Assembly (NCBI GenBank): GCA_036873135.1
Contig: JAPTYO010000023.1
Coordinates: 7,451,834 to 7,515,833 of the forward strand
DNA length: 64,000 nucleotides
Direction: 5' to 3'
DNA from: Clarkia xantiana subsp. parviflora
Lineage: Eukaryota; Streptophyta; Magnoliopsida; Myrtales; Onagraceae
Position numbers and translations under genes: made by a program. Positions 32,911 through 45,305 of the stretch are shown one piece after another (position 1 is the stretch's first letter; every line of letters starts with the position of its first letter). The notes beneath the pieces are model-generated. The model made no database searches and was not told the origin of the DNA. It saw only the letters and a list, made by a program, of their open reading frames with translations.

Positions 32911-35900
32911 TTATTGCACAGATGGCTTGGGACCTGGAAGGAAGCTCGGGGACTTGGCAGCACAAATGGTCTTGGTAAAGACCTTCAATGGAGTTTTGCC
33001 TGTTTTCTTCTCCAAAAGCATTAACAACCCCACACTGGTTGCTGATAACCCGAACAGATACCTGCAATTTGTTTAAACATGGTCAGTTCACCGGTTCAGT
33101 GGTTTTTTAGATGATATGAGTAGGCTGCGCATGGTTCAGTTCCGGGCTGAACCGGTCAGAACCGAACCGGAACCAGATTTTAGGTTCAGTTGGTTCCCAC
33201 TTCCCAGTACCATGTAAGAACCGAATCTGATTTTTGGTCCTAGAACCGAACCATAGCATAACCGGTTCAAACCGGTTTTGAACTATTTTTTCATTTTTTT
33301 ACTAAAATTCAAAATATACACTTACGTTATAATCCATAAACAATCCACAAAATTGCAAAATACAAATTATAAAGATAACTGATCTCTTCAAAGTAGAGAG
33401 TTTCGAAGTCTAAATTCCAAACAATCTAATTATATAAAAAAAAAATTGAAATATTTAAAACATAAATCTCGAGACTTTAAATGACGTCAATACTCAAGAG
33501 GCGTAGCTCAAACTTCAAAAGTGCAGCAAATCTCTGGTTGAAAAAAATACAAATTGTTTGTATATTAAGTTAGTTGATCTATCATCTCAGTTAAAATATA
33601 GAACTACTCCTGAATAAAGTTTCGAGTTCAAAATTGAACTCAATTTATTGCAGAACTGATCTGGGCTAACATAATATATATTAACTATATATAAGTAAAT
33701 AAACCTGCTACGACCAGACCACCTATATATCCAATATGAACCAAACCCAAATAGTGAAGGATCTACCCAAAAAAAGGATGCAGGTGTGTATTACTATCTA
33801 AAAATTTAGGGTTTATGTAACAAAAGTTCTGAAAAACCGGTTCAGAACCTGTTTCGAACCAATCGAAACCGCTCTATATATTCCTTATCAGAACCGAACC
33901 ATTTAAGAACTAGTTCATATTGGTTCGGTTCCGGTTTGGTTCGTCCGAACCGGTTTTTATGCCCAGCCCTAAATATGACCTGAAATCTAGTTTATTTAGC
34001 CTATTTTCATGTCAGAATTTAGTTCTGGACACAATTAATCGATGAGATTCAACCTCATCTTTTCATTTTTTCTGTGGAGGATACTGCACTATTCTAAAGT
34101 TTTGATTTTGATAGTAGTGTAGCAGGTTGATGGTAGAGGAAATGTACTTACTTGGTTGCTCTATTCCTCCAGAACATAAAGGACCCGATCCACTGGAAAA
34201 CATTAATCGGAAGTAGAGCAAGTTAGAAGCTTAAATATCATCAACAAAAGAACCAAGAAATTAACAAAAAGGAAAAATGCAATGTTGTCAAAGGCTTGAG
34301 GCGCACAAAACGACAATAACCCATTAAAGGAAAAGAAATTCAGGTAATCTCTTAACTAGGAGGAACTACAAAGTATATACAGATACAAGTGAGCAGGTCT
34401 CTGAGTTGCAACGTAAATCAATGCTTAATCATATTTAGTCAGTAACAGAGCTAAGAGCTTAATTTGATGAAGCTGATTCAAATTATAGTAAGATACAAAC
34501 AAAACTTGCAGACTTTTTCTTTTCATTTTCTACAAGATTGTTTCAGCAATTTTAGGAACATATCTAAGAGCTTAACTTGATGAAGCTGATTCAAACTATA
34601 CTAAGATACAAACAGAAATTGCAGACTTTTTTTTTCTACAAGATTGTTTCCGCAATTTCAAGCACAAAGCTAAGAGCTTAATTTGATGAAGCTGATTCAA
34701 ATTATACTAAGATACAAACAAAACTTGCAGACTTATTTTTATTTTTCTACAAAATTGTTTCTGCAATTTCAGGCAGAAAGCGCTAAATTTAATATATAAA
34801 CAAAAATCGCAAATTGATCGATGATATTGTTAGTTGTTACCTTAAAGATTGATACGAAGGAAAAGGTCTTAGAAACTGCAGGCTTTTTCACGACTATCTC
34901 CTTCTCTGAAGATGTATCCTTTGACAAATGCTGAGCAATTTCTTTCAGCAATATCAACTGTGCGGTATCGCTTCTCATAGAGAGCAGTGCTTGTCTCATT
35001 GATTCTCTATCAGCCTCGAGAGCCTGAAGCCTCATGTTAAGCTTCTGGAAATCTGCATCTTCACTACTGACTCGATTCAATTTCCCCGTCTCTCTTGCTG
35101 CAGTAACACTATCATAAACAGAATCAAGAGTATAAACTCTATCACTCCCATCAACTCCAAATTCCGATGCATCGGTTTGAGAGACAGAATCCATCTTTTT
35201 CACATCTGTTGATGAACTTTCAACAGACAACTTCCTGGAATGTAATGAAACTTTAGGAGAATGGACATCAATTTGATTGCTGCTTGGATTTATCTCCATT
35301 TGGTCGATTCTATCTTCCAAACTCTTCAATTGTTCTTCCCGACTAAGAGGAACATCATCAAATGCATAATTCTCCACATTTGTATCCTCAGAATGACCCT
35401 CCAAAAGGGTCTCATTCATGCCACATATCAAAGGAGGATAATCATACCTTGGAGATTCAAACTGTTCATCAAAGAATTCGACCGTGCATTGAGTACGAGC
35501 AAGCACTATACTCTTATCACCATCGGTTTCTTCATCACTAAAGCCGTAACTCCTGATACGATGCTTATAAGCTTGAACTTCACAGGTCAATGACTGTATC
35601 AATTGCTCTCTCTTGTACAATAAATCCTCCAGTGCTGCAATCTCTTCTTGATCGTGACTCATCTTCTCTTCTGTAAACCGCATGAACTGCCTAGCTTCCA
35701 TCTGAATCTCCGCCTTCTCCTTTTGCAGCCTCAGAATCATAGACATCGTCTCGTTTGCAGCTGATGATGAGGCGTTTCTCTCCTCCTCGAGCTCCAAACA
35801 CAACTCTTGTATAGCTTCTTGTTGGTCGCTGACCATCTCTCGCAATACATCTAGTTCATTCTCAGCATGAACTTTTGCCACAGATGGATACTCTGGCTCC

Positions 35901-36061
35901 AATCCAGGTATGGTAAAGCTATTGCAGCGCTCGAATTCATCATGTTTCCGCTTCACCGTACGAATCCAATCTCCAGAAGAAGTGCAGCCATCGGAGGAGC
36001 TACACTCACAATTACAACATCGAATCGAAGTTCCTGCAAGTGGAGATTCTTCTGTTTCCAT
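32911..36061 (-). CDS. Myosin-binding protein with GTD-binding (DUF593) domain, 470 aa
   Basis: Three coding exons: 36061-34841, 34192-34152 and 33061-32911, joined at GT-AG sites (phase 0, then phase 2); TAA at 32911. A 5'-UTR intron is likely at 36158-36380. Residues 1-30 are cysteine-rich (CCNCEC). About 67-165 is a coiled coil with the signature of the GTD-binding domain (ENELDVLREMVSDQQEAIQE, then EARQFMRF and ALEDLLYKREQLIQSL), which in plants binds the cargo-binding tail of class XI myosins. Residues 230-395 hold further acidic, partly coiled sequence. The last exons encode FMFWRNRATKYLFG followed by a hydrophobic segment (about 422-437) and a basic tail, so the protein could be membrane-anchored at its C-terminus. 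It resembles Arabidopsis myosin-binding proteins of the MYOB5-7 type, though that family usually has an N-terminal membrane segment. Likely role: receptor on vesicles moved by myosin XI. Confidence 0.9.
33121..33971. mobile_element. Non-autonomous hAT element in the last intron
   Basis: Ends TAGGCTGCGCATGGTTC and GGTTTTTATGCCCAGCCCTA match those of the element at 29666 in inverted orientation, and the internal core matches too. Flanks GATATGAG and AATATGAC agree at six of eight positions, an eroded target duplication. It lies wholly within the intron between 33062 and 34151 of the myosin-binding gene, and both splice sites are intact. Confidence 0.85.
34448..34790. repeat. Three tandem copies of about 110 bp in the first coding-region intron
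   Basis: The unit 'taagagcttaatttgatgaagctgattcaaattatactaag...gcagacttttt...acaagattgtttc' occurs three times (about 34450, 34566, 34673). It lies within the intron 34193-34840 of the myosin-binding gene, near the 5' splice donor at 34840. Confidence 0.9.
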
Positions 36062-36659
36062 TACAGGAGGGCGTGAAACTCAGCAGTTTGAATTTTGAAG
36101 CTTGGATTTACAATTCTCTTCAATCTCAAATCCTTCCTACGGTAGCACCTCCCAGATCTAAAATAAAACCAAAACGAAACAGAATCAGCAAGTAATAATC
36201 GTCTGTGGCCTCTCTCTCCATTCAAATTCCAACAGCAGAAAAGAAGCAAAGCATCATCCAACGGTCAAAGAAGAAACGCGTCGATGAAAACCTCATCGTG
36301 GTGGGAACCACGACGCTTACTGGTCTACCACGACCTGTTCCGGTACAAATTTAAACCAGAGAAGAAGAATAATAGATTACCTGCAAAAGCTGCCAATAGA
36401 CACTGAAACGCCGCAAATGGAATCGTCAATTACCTTGGGCCGAGAAAGATCAACTCTTTTAGGAAACCTGAGCAGGGAACTGAAGCTCATATATGGTGAG
36501 AGGTGTAAAGAATGGATAGTGAGGAAACCAGAAAAATGAATTGTTTCTAAATTGGGAGAAAGAGGTCTTGCTGATGTGTTGTTGATCGGATTATGACGAC
36601 GGTGATGATGATGATGAAGAAGAGAGGATTAGGAATGGACGGCGAGTGGGGAGGAGATT

Positions 36660-37190
36660 AACGAGTTGATTAATCTCTTATTTACAGGTTGCTTTGTAGG
36701 ACTTCACAGCTCGCTCAAACAGCTCTCTAACTCCAACTCTTTTGGATTTAATTTAATTTGCACGGTTGGCCATGTTTATCCCTTGGGCTTCTCCATATTA
36801 CTAAGTAAACATTATACTTTTTTTAAAAAAAAATTAGCGGTGACGTTATTTATTTTAAAAAATTATGTTCACGTTTTGCGCATAATTATATTTATACGAA
36901 AATTTATAGTATAAAATTGTTGACTCATAAATTCGTTTTTAAATTAATATATTAAAATAAAATATAATTTATTATTGTGGTGTACGTAAGTTAAATTAAA
37001 TGATATTATATGTCATTTTAAATGTTTTCATCTTAACTTTCACATGAAAATTATTATGTTCATAAATCAGAGTAGTATAGAAAAAGTTATGTTTATTAAT
37101 TAAGATATTCAAAAGTATATAGAATTTAATATAATAAGTTAACTAAAATAAATATTTTAAAAAAATATTAAAACTAAAAAAATATATCTA
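36660..37190. other. Intergenic AT-rich region upstream of the myosin-binding gene
   Basis: Upstream region of the minus-strand gene. No clear TATA box could be assigned and the 5' end of the transcript is not visible. No other gene is seen. Confidence 0.45.
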
Positions 37191-37989
37191 TCTATATATA
37201 TAATAAAGTAATAGGAGAGAGGGTGCTTAAATCTGGAATTGACATCTCAACTTCTTCATTCACCCTGGAGTTGACACATCACCTTCATCTGAAAAAAAAA
37301 CTCAACAACATCCTTCTATTTCTCTTTTTGTTAATCTTTCACACTTAACTCCAGTCTTTTTATTTTTTTCACATCTCATAACCTCTATTTCAGTTTCAAG
37401 TACAGAGAATTTCAATCTTCAAATAATATAATATATTATTTTAATGCATATAGCTATGCTTATTTACTTTTAATGTTTGTTTAAGTAATATTTCAATATT
37501 TATAAATATATATAGTATCATATAATTTCAATTTACATATATTATTATAATATATTAAATAAAAATATGATATACACATCATTTTAATGTTGTCTAATTT
37601 AAAATTAAATTTCTCTTTAAGTATAAATCGAGTTGATGCATAAAACTGTTATCGATTTTGATTTCATTTGGACATATCTTAAATCGTGTTTTTAAATTTA
37701 TTTCGTTAAATTGATTCGAGGTATTAAATTGTGTTTATCTTTTTAATTTAAAATATTAACTTAGGTTTACTGCAAGCCACAATTATGGTTGGGAAAAATA
37801 TTTTTTCAATCAACAAATACATGAAAATGACACTATACTCATGAACAACATGAGAACTCTTTGTATATAATGTATATTTTTTCGAGTTATTTCGATCTTA
37901 TACCTACACAGAATTAATATTAATCATTATTTGCTACATTGTAAAATACGTATAAAGGTCACCCGCGCGGCACGCGGGGCAGCATCTAG
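37191..37989 (+). mobile_element. Non-autonomous Helitron (about 800 bp)
   Basis: The left end TCTATATATATAATAAAG is typical of plant Helitrons. The right end has the hairpin CCCGCG-cggca-CGCGGG seven bases before a terminal CTAG. No ORF is present. Helitrons transpose by rolling-circle replication and leave no target duplication. Confidence 0.8.
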
Positions 37990-38971
37990 GATTTTATGTT
38001 TTATAAATTTAGATCAAGTCTATGACTTGATTAAGCTTAAATTAGAATTTTGTATCAGATTTTTCCTCCCTTATTTCATATAACTAATATCATAACTCAT
38101 GGGGTGATTTAACATTATTTTTAAATTATTATTATATATAAACACATTTTAAGAGTTTTTTTTTTCTTTCAAAATGGACGGAGAAGTTGCGCTTGACAGG
38201 GTAGCATGACTTGAAGGAGACGCGGTGGGTGATGGGCCGAGAAGATAGAGATAAATCGGAAACACTAAGAGAGGCAGCGGCAGTTGAATTAATATTAACT
38301 GGATGATGCCGGTAAATTATACCTGATAGATTAACTGGGCTGATTTATGATGGATGGATAGATGCTAGGTGTTTAGCTCAAGTTTTTTTAGTTGGCCACA
38401 CTTCATTTAAATTTACAAGTAAATTGTATACATTACCGTTATCATGTATATAAAAAATGAAATTATGTCCCGGCTTGCTTAATTTTTAACATTTTTTTTG
38501 GCCAAATGACTTAATTTTTAACATTTGATGCAGCAAATGTTTTGTAAGATATTCTATGATAATTAATGCAATACTCTTTTTTAAATCAATTTATTTATGT
38601 AGAATATCGAGTTAACATTACATTAATATGAATTTTCTAATAAAGGATATTGTCGAATATTATAAATAAGATATTATCAAAATCTGTAAACACAAAATAT
38701 AACCGTGGAGTTATTTTTATTTGTAATTAACTTACGGTTTAAGGTTTATTTGAGGAAGTTTGGATGTTTCTAATATCTTCTTAGACTTAAAATAGGTTGT
38801 AAATTATAATACACTTACTGCATCACTATGTACGTGTTCTTTTAAAAGTTCCTATTTATGTATCATAGAATAGCTTATAATAGACTTACTGCATCACATG
38901 TTAAAAACTAAGCAAGTTTGGACACAATATCAATTGTTTACATACACGATATCATTTACGGCTTAACACGT

Positions 38972-39003
38972 CACCCCGCGCTACGCGCGGGGTTAGCACC
39001 TAG
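38972..39003 (+). mobile_element. Helitron 3' terminus
   Basis: The hairpin CCCCGCG-cta-cgCGCGGGG is followed by 'ttagcacCTAG' and then T, the expected AT-type target base. The 5' end could not be fixed, so the body probably occupies part of 37990-38971, where no gene is seen. 39004-39467 is AT-rich without a gene. Confidence 0.75.
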
Positions 39004-39467
39004 TTGTTAATAACATGTCATCACCAGTGATTCTTTTGCATTTCAAAATTTAAATACGCCGATTTTGCCTGTTATTTTCTTGAATAATCAATTAAAACCA
39101 TACAATATTATAATTATTTAGATTTTTATGGTTTACATTCACCTTTTTCACCACATGTTATTTTCAACTAAATTAATCAATATCAAGCAAATTCTAATTG
39201 TGATTCATAAAATTCTCATCATTAAATTATATCATATACTTTTAATCTAAAAATATATTTATTTACTATATAGTATTATATACTCTTGAATATCGCAATC
39301 AAACAAATATAAATTTTTATGCGGTGTTCTAATTTACAGAAGATTTTTCTCAAGCGAAAAAATATATATAACTATTTATATAAATATTTGAAAAATTGTT
39401 AATTAGACTTGAAAGTTGATATTTGAAAAAAAAAAAAATAGACCTAAAAGTTAGGGAGACAATTACA

Positions 39468-40248
39468 TCTATATATATCATAAATTCTGAATGAAAGATA
39501 ATAACAAAGTGAATGTGGAACTGAAGATTTTGTTTTTTACGTTAATCGATACATTTATGACAATTAAGCTAAGGGTTTTGTAGTCATTAACTCCATACAT
39601 TAATTGCACTAGGGAGCTGAGGGTTTTTAAGTTGCAATTAATACGCAATTAAAATTTCGCTGATTTCGAACCGTTCAAGATTCAATGTATACAATTAATC
39701 GCAATTAAAATTTCGGACTGTTCAAGATTCAATATATGCAATTAAAATTTCTCTGATTTCGAACCGTTCAAGATTCAATGTATGCAATTAAAATTTCGGA
39801 CCGTTCAAGATTCAATGTATTTAATTAATCAAAATTAAAATTTAGCTGATTTTTAATAGACGTTTGACACGGAGCCGGCAAACTAAGATATCAGGCGGTA
39901 CGGGCGGCTAACAGTCTCAGTGGCAGAGCCATCTCTATCTCGGCGAGATATCGCCGGTAGTAATCGAAGTCATATCTGTTGAAGAACAAACGTTTGACAC
40001 AGATTCGACGACCAAAGGTAGCATGCGTTACGGGTATCGAAAATTTATTTGTGAATTTGCGCAATGGTATTTTATAGTTCAATATTTTCAGTCTTTCATT
40101 TACTTTTTCAAATTTTAGACTGATATTTTATTTAAAAATAGTGATTCAGCATATTAAAAATAGTCGGTATAAATTTTATCGAATATTAGTTTGTTAATTA
40201 TATATATTTGATAAGTCACCCCGCGTGATGCGCGGGAAATGCACCTAG
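39468..40248 (+). mobile_element. Non-autonomous Helitron (781 bp)
   Basis: It begins TCTATATATATCATAAATTC after an A and ends with hairpin CCCGCG-tgatg-CGCGGG, then 'aaatgcacCTAG' before a T. This fits insertion between A and T. Its body holds a local repeat of about 60 bp (39645-39835) built on 'gaaccgttcaagattcaatgtatgcaattaaaatttc'. No ORF. Confidence 0.85.
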
Positions 40249-40480
40249 TAAAATTACAATTATACACTCAACAAAAAATTATAATAAATGCTGAGGTGAC
40301 TCTATATAATTTATTTATATTTTCTACATTAAAATGAGGTCATTTACCAAAGTATTTTTTTAAAAAAAATTGCAAAGCAAGTCATTGCATAATATCTATC
40401 AAAATTAAATGTTGCAGACAAAAGTGCAGCTAAAAGCTAAAGCCCAAAAACATATAGTTCTAATTAGTGATTTAATATTT

Positions 40481-41043
40481 GGGTTAACAGGTCTTTTGGT
40501 TCATGATGTTTGACGACTTTTGAGTTTTGGTCCATAATGTTTTTTTTTTTTTTTTTTGCCTAATTTTGGTCTCATATGTTTGCATATTTTTCTAGTTTTG
40601 GTGTCAACTCGCCCCCAATTGGACTAGGTCCAATTGAACAAATTCTTGGCTAGCCCAGGGCTGGGTCAATCCCTGTTGGGGTCGTCTAGGTCCGGCGACC
40701 CCGACCGTGGTCGGACACGCCTTGGGCTAGCCCAAGGCTAGATCAATTGGACCTAGTTGTCCAATTTGAGGTCAAATTTAAAAAATTTGTGACTAAATTG
40801 AACAAAAAAAGAGTTAGGGAAGTATTAGATGGACTAAAAATTGAACAAAATTAAAAGTTTAGGGTGGATCAGGTGATTTGCACATGTTACTTAACGGAAA
40901 ATATGGACGGAATGTAACAGAAAGACCAAAACTAGAAAAATATGCAAACAGATGAGACCAAAACTAAGCAAAAAAAATAAAAAATATCATGGATCAAAAC
41001 CCAAAAATCGTCAAACATCATGAATCAAAAGACCTATTAACCC
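40481..41043. mobile_element. Mutator-like MITE with about 125-bp inverted repeats
   Basis: Ends GGGTTAACAGGTCTTTTGGT and its complement ACCTATTAACCC extend into inverted repeats of about 125 bp (for example 'tttgcatatttttctagttttggt' and its complement). A perfect 9-bp duplication TTAATATTT flanks it (40472-40480 and 41044-41052). The core (about 40610-40770) is GC-rich and contains 'ccaattggacctagtccaattg'-like inverted pieces. No transposase. Confidence 0.92.
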
Positions 41044-41607
41044 TTAATATTTTATTAGTATAGGTCATTATAAGCTTAATTAATTCTACTGATATATGAT
41101 CATATAACACAGCTAATCTAACATACATAATTCCAGCAAGGCCTAAACCCCAATTTAAGCGAACGAACAAGCATGTAAAACGAATTGCGATCTTCGAAAA
41201 CAAATAAAATTTAAATCCCAAAAACATTTCATTGAGAAGAACTTTCACCGTAATTTTTTGACTTAAAAGTGCAAAAAAAAATTCTCTAAAAAATTAAATA
41301 AATTTATATAAAATATCTGATAGTTAGTTTGTAATTATTATATATAAAATAAAATAATTAGTAGTACTAAAGGTGGAAATGGAATGATTAGTGATAGTTA
41401 GTTCAGCCGTCCGAGTGGGAACAGATTTAAGATCATTACAAGTGATATAACTTGTTTATAGAATCTCATTTAGCTTTATAAATAATTAAATATCCTTTTA
41501 GGTGGATTGGCCAATTTGTAATTATCATTCTATTAAAGTTAGGTCCCTCACCAACTCTCTATCTTCGTATATCATTATCGAGGTGGGTGCTTTAAGTCGG
41601 TTCATTA

Positions 41608-42196
41608 TGTTAAGTCGTATCAACCCGGGTTGATGGGTGTCAGTCCAAATAACAAACTTACGGATAGATTTCCTTCCTTCGCGAACCGATTCTTTTCTTC
41701 CGTAATCTGTTTGCTTCCGCTCCGTCTCCTCACAAACCTGCACGAGGGGTAAGTCGGGGGTGGTACCAGCGAACCCTCTCCGATGCTCAAATCAGTATGT
41801 CGTTCTAGAGAATGAAAGTAGAGAGAAGGCAGAGCTCAAATATTTCAAATTACATTAAGTCCCAAATGAAAGGAGGTGGGGTTCTATACATAGGTTCAAA
41901 GAAGTTTAAGGTGGTTAATGACATCGTTAACTCCTAAACGAACTCAGTTACAAATAATAAAGGGATTAGCCCATTAGCAAGCAATCGTACGTACGTGTTC
42001 GGGTCAAAGTTACAAATAACTGAGTTACAAATAACTGAGTACGTGGGATTACACATAACTGAGTACGTGGGATTAGCCCGTTAGCAAGCAATCACGTACG
42101 TGTTCGGGTTAAAGTTTCGATTTGCAATCGTTCGTGGGGTAATTAAAATAATATATTCCGAATGAAAACGGGTCTAAATTGAGCATATATCCATCA
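41608..42196 (-). mobile_element. Tat-like 3' LTR of copy A (minus strand)
   Basis: On the minus strand it runs from TGATGGATATATGC to ACTTAACA at 41608, with polypurine tract 'ctcgggggcacg' just before the start. It contains the family blocks (GA/CT-rich leader at about 41815-41828, 'gcgaaccctctccgatgc'). Immediately inside it (42197-42730) is the antisense gene's promoter region. Its mirror partner is the LTR at 49745-50475. Confidence 0.8.
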
Positions 42197-42732
42197 CGTG
42201 CCCCCGAGTCAACCAACGGCTTAGCCCTTGATTGACTCTATTTTACGATTGGATGACACGCTCAATTGAATCCCGTGTTTATACTTCTTGTCGAATCCAT
42301 TGTATGTCCGTAAGCGTATCGCCGCGCTTTATCCTCGTTTCTCGGGACAAAGAAAATACAGACATTAGTGCAGACATGTATATATTCAGAAGGGTATCCG
42401 AAAAATGCGGGTATGGTGAAAATCATGTTTTCTCATCTCCATGTCTAAAAACACGAGTTAAGAAAGGGGAATGACGGGATCATGATAGTAGATGAATGAA
42501 AATCTAATTCATGTTGGTATATATGTACAAGGTGATCCTATATGCAAAAAATATGTTAACCCTGTGTGGAACATTTCTAAGTATAGGATGAATGCTAAAT
42601 GAACATGGACATACTAACATGGGTGGAGATATGTTTAACTATAGTTAAAGATGAGTGAAGTTGTTAGTTTTTAAATATTGACCCTTGAATTTTCTTGTTT
42701 TGGAATGGACGGTGAGGATCAAAAGGCTTCAA

Positions 42733-42759
42733 AAACCCTAATCTACTCTACTATAAAAG
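42733..42759 (+). promoter_or_regulatory. Promoter of antisense gene, copy A (telo-box and TATA)
   Basis: AAACCCTAA (42733-42741) lies 10 bp before TATAAAAG (42752-42759). The same arrangement occurs at 61703-61729 and, with one change in the AAACCCTAA box, on the minus strand near 49179-49205. Conservation of spacing among three diverged copies argues for a real pol II promoter directing transcription against the retroelement. Confidence 0.7.
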
Positions 42760-42784
42760 GGGGAAAGGGTTACCTCTTTTTTGT

Positions 42785-45305
42785 AATCATCATTTTTCTT
42801 TCTACCTTTCCTTTAATTGACTGAGTTGTTTACTCAGTTATGCTCTATTGGGGGTATCCTGATTCTCCAACGCATCTGTGTAGAGGATCGTCTTGTCTGG
42901 AGGTGATTTCTGAACTTATTATCTCTAGTTTTGGTGGTACCTCAGCGGTGATGCCATGTGTGGTTCTTATCGTTGTTGTCCTTATACGTTGTTGGTTGTC
43001 TGAATGTTCCTGTATCATGCGTGTGCGTGGAGTATTTCGTTGATTTCTGAGAATTTTCCTTGGGTGTCGTAGGTTTTCAATCTTGAGTGATTGCCCCCGA
43101 GCTTTGATAATTTTTCGATTCTTTAAAAGAAGGGTTAAGAACACAATAGGGGGCCTGAATGTTTGCCCATGTTGCCAAAAGGGGTCTGAATTGAAAAAAC
43201 GTATTATTAAGGGCCTGAATTTTGAGTTTTGTTGATAATCGAGTTTCCGTCCAAATTTGCCGTTAAATGTAACGGAAACACGTGAAATGACAGAATTACC
43301 CTTTTGCAATTATTATACAATTTATCAGTTTAATTAATGAAATGTGAAATGTCTAAAATACCCTTGCACAATAATTATGCCCTAAGGCCACCACGGCCGC
43401 GGCCACGGCCACCAACCACCACCCCAGCTCCGGCGACCAAAACCCCCCTCCGGCGACCCAAAAAAGCTCCGATCGGAGCTCCAAAGCTCCGATCTGGAGC
43501 TCTGTGGCTCCGATTGTGGCCCCGAATCGGAGCTTTGAGGCCCCGAATCGTAGCCACTGAGCTCCGATCGGAGCTTTTTTGGGTCGCCGGAGGGGGTGGT
43601 GGTCACCGGAGCTGGGGTGGTGGAGCTGGGGTGTTGGTCGCCGGAGCTGGGGTGGTGGTCGCGGGAGATGGGTGGTGGTCGCCGGAGCCGGGTGGTGGTC
43701 GCCGGAGCCGGGTGGTGGTGGTCGCCGGAGCTGTGGTGGCTTAAAGGGTATTTTCGTCTTTTTAGGTCAAACATGTGAGGGACACACTTTGGTCAAAGGG
43801 AATTTTCGGGTTTTCAAATTATTTTCGGTCATATGCCAAGCATGTGACCACTTTCCGTCACTTTAACAGAAAAAATAGACGGAGACCTCATTTATACACA
43901 AAACTCAAAATTCAGGCCCTTAATAATACGTTTTTTCAATTCAGACCCCTTTTGGCAACATGGGCAAATATTCAGGCCCCTATTGTGTTCTTAACCCTTA
44001 AAAGAAACAAGTAAGTTCTTCTTCTTCTTCTTCTTATTCTTTCATATTAAGCTTGTTGTTTCTCCCGTTCGCTATTGTCCCTCTTCATGTCCTACTTCTA
44101 TAACCGTCATCACGTCCTATCATTATCTTTTGGGGTGGTTTTCTTTAGTGTCGGGATGTATCTTTTCGGCTGACGAACTTCTTGAGGGGCCGATGGTGGG
44201 AGGATCATTAAAGGGGAAAGGGTCTGATTTCGGGACCAGTCCCTCGACTGTTAATGTGAAAAGGGTCCTGCTTGCATTGATGTTGGATTTCTTTATTGTG
44301 GTGAGGGAAATTCGTATGTAGGTGAAGGTGAGCTCCATGTTGATGATATTGTGTTACCGTTGTCTCCTGCCCCCCTGTCGAGGGGACGGGTGTCAAATGC
44401 CAAGTTGAGTTTAGCAGGTATGCTTCTCTTTTCACGTTTATCTTGTGGTTCTATATTTTTTGACTTGGGTATTTCCGCTGTAGGTAGAATCAGACTTCCT
44501 AGGTTGTGTCGAAGGGACTTAATTTGTCCTCGTTGTGATTTTGTTGGTTCCGATTGGGTTCATTTTTCTTCTCGAGATAGGTGTCGCTTTGACAACCGGT
44601 CTTCCTTACTTGTTCCTGAAGTTGGGTTCGGGTATTGCAAGCTGCTGTTCCCCCGAGTGATCGTTTGTTGTTTCCTAGTCAACTGAGAGAATTGCGCGGG
44701 GTGGTTGGCGGAGCTTTATCTCGTTTTGATTTTGTAATCATCTTCTTCGTTGCTCCATTAAGTGTTGTTGTACCCTTGTTTTTCCTTTAACGTTTGTCTT
44801 TTTGGATTAGGGTGTTGTTTTCGTTGGGCTCTTGGAGGAGAATAAGTTACTTCAGGATTCACATGTTCAGTTTTCTGGTAAGCTCGTTGAGACTTTAGAA
44901 GAAGGTCGTACCCTTGATTCTGAATGTCGTGCCTTACAAGATCAGATTATTTTCCTTAAAGCTGAAATTGTAGCCTTGCGACGGTAGGCTGCCTGTGATA
45001 AGATGTTACGTGCTGCTGAATTGGTGTCTTATGAGAATGTGTTTCGAGTGGAGGAGGAGATGTTTATCGTTGTCGAGTATAAGAACTCCGCCTCCTTTCT
45101 TGCTGATCTTGAAATTCGATGCTCCTCCGCCAAACATGATTTTGAGAATATGCTTGCTGAGCGGATGTTTGCGGCTGTTCCTAACTTTCCTTTTTCTGAG
45201 CTTGGCGATTTTTCTTGTTTCCTTGTTCAGCATGCTGTTTTTCTGAGAGACCAATTTGCCTCTTCTAGGGAAGTAGCAGATCTTGGGATTGTTCGTCGCT
45301 CTTAG
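42785..45305 (+). pseudogene. Antisense spliced gene of a Tat-like element, copy A
   Basis: Four exons align with the other copies: a leader exon with donor at 42854; exon 2 from 44149 to a GTATG donor near 44418; exon 3 44484-44733; exon 4 44811-45305. The leader intron has been invaded by the Mutator-like element at 43132. Exon 2 carries ADELLEGPMVGGSLKG; exon 3 carries GRIRLPRLCRRDL, RFDNRSSLLVPEVG and then a frameshift; exon 4 encodes a coiled coil ending NFPFSELGDFS, with one TAG (CAG to TAG) at about 44987. No known enzyme domain is visible. It lies between the place of pol and the 3' LTR and reads towards pol, as do the additional antisense ORFs described for Tat-lineage elements (Retand, Grande, RIRE2). 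Confidence 0.7.
43132..43997. mobile_element. Mutator-like element with GC-rich core (866 bp)
   Basis: Inverted repeats of about 200 bp begin GGGTTAAGAACACAATAGGG. A perfect 9-bp duplication TTAAAAGAA (43123-43131 and 43998-44006) flanks it. The core (43380-43740) is strikingly GC-rich and is itself an imperfect palindrome of 'gctccgatcggagc' and 'ccaccaccccagctccggcgacc' units, open in several frames on both strands (up to 154 codons). The encoded peptides are low-complexity proline/arginine/glycine and not credible genes. The element sits in the first intron of the antisense gene copy A. Confidence 0.93.

Noticed and set aside
42845..43309. Minus-strand ORF of 154 codons
   Set aside because: It spans the border of a Mutator-like inverted repeat and the antisense gene's leader exon, and has no motif.
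43337..43774. GC-rich ORFs of 130-135 codons on both strands as genes
   Set aside because: They lie in the palindromic core of a Mutator-like element, are low-complexity, and mirror each other on both strands.
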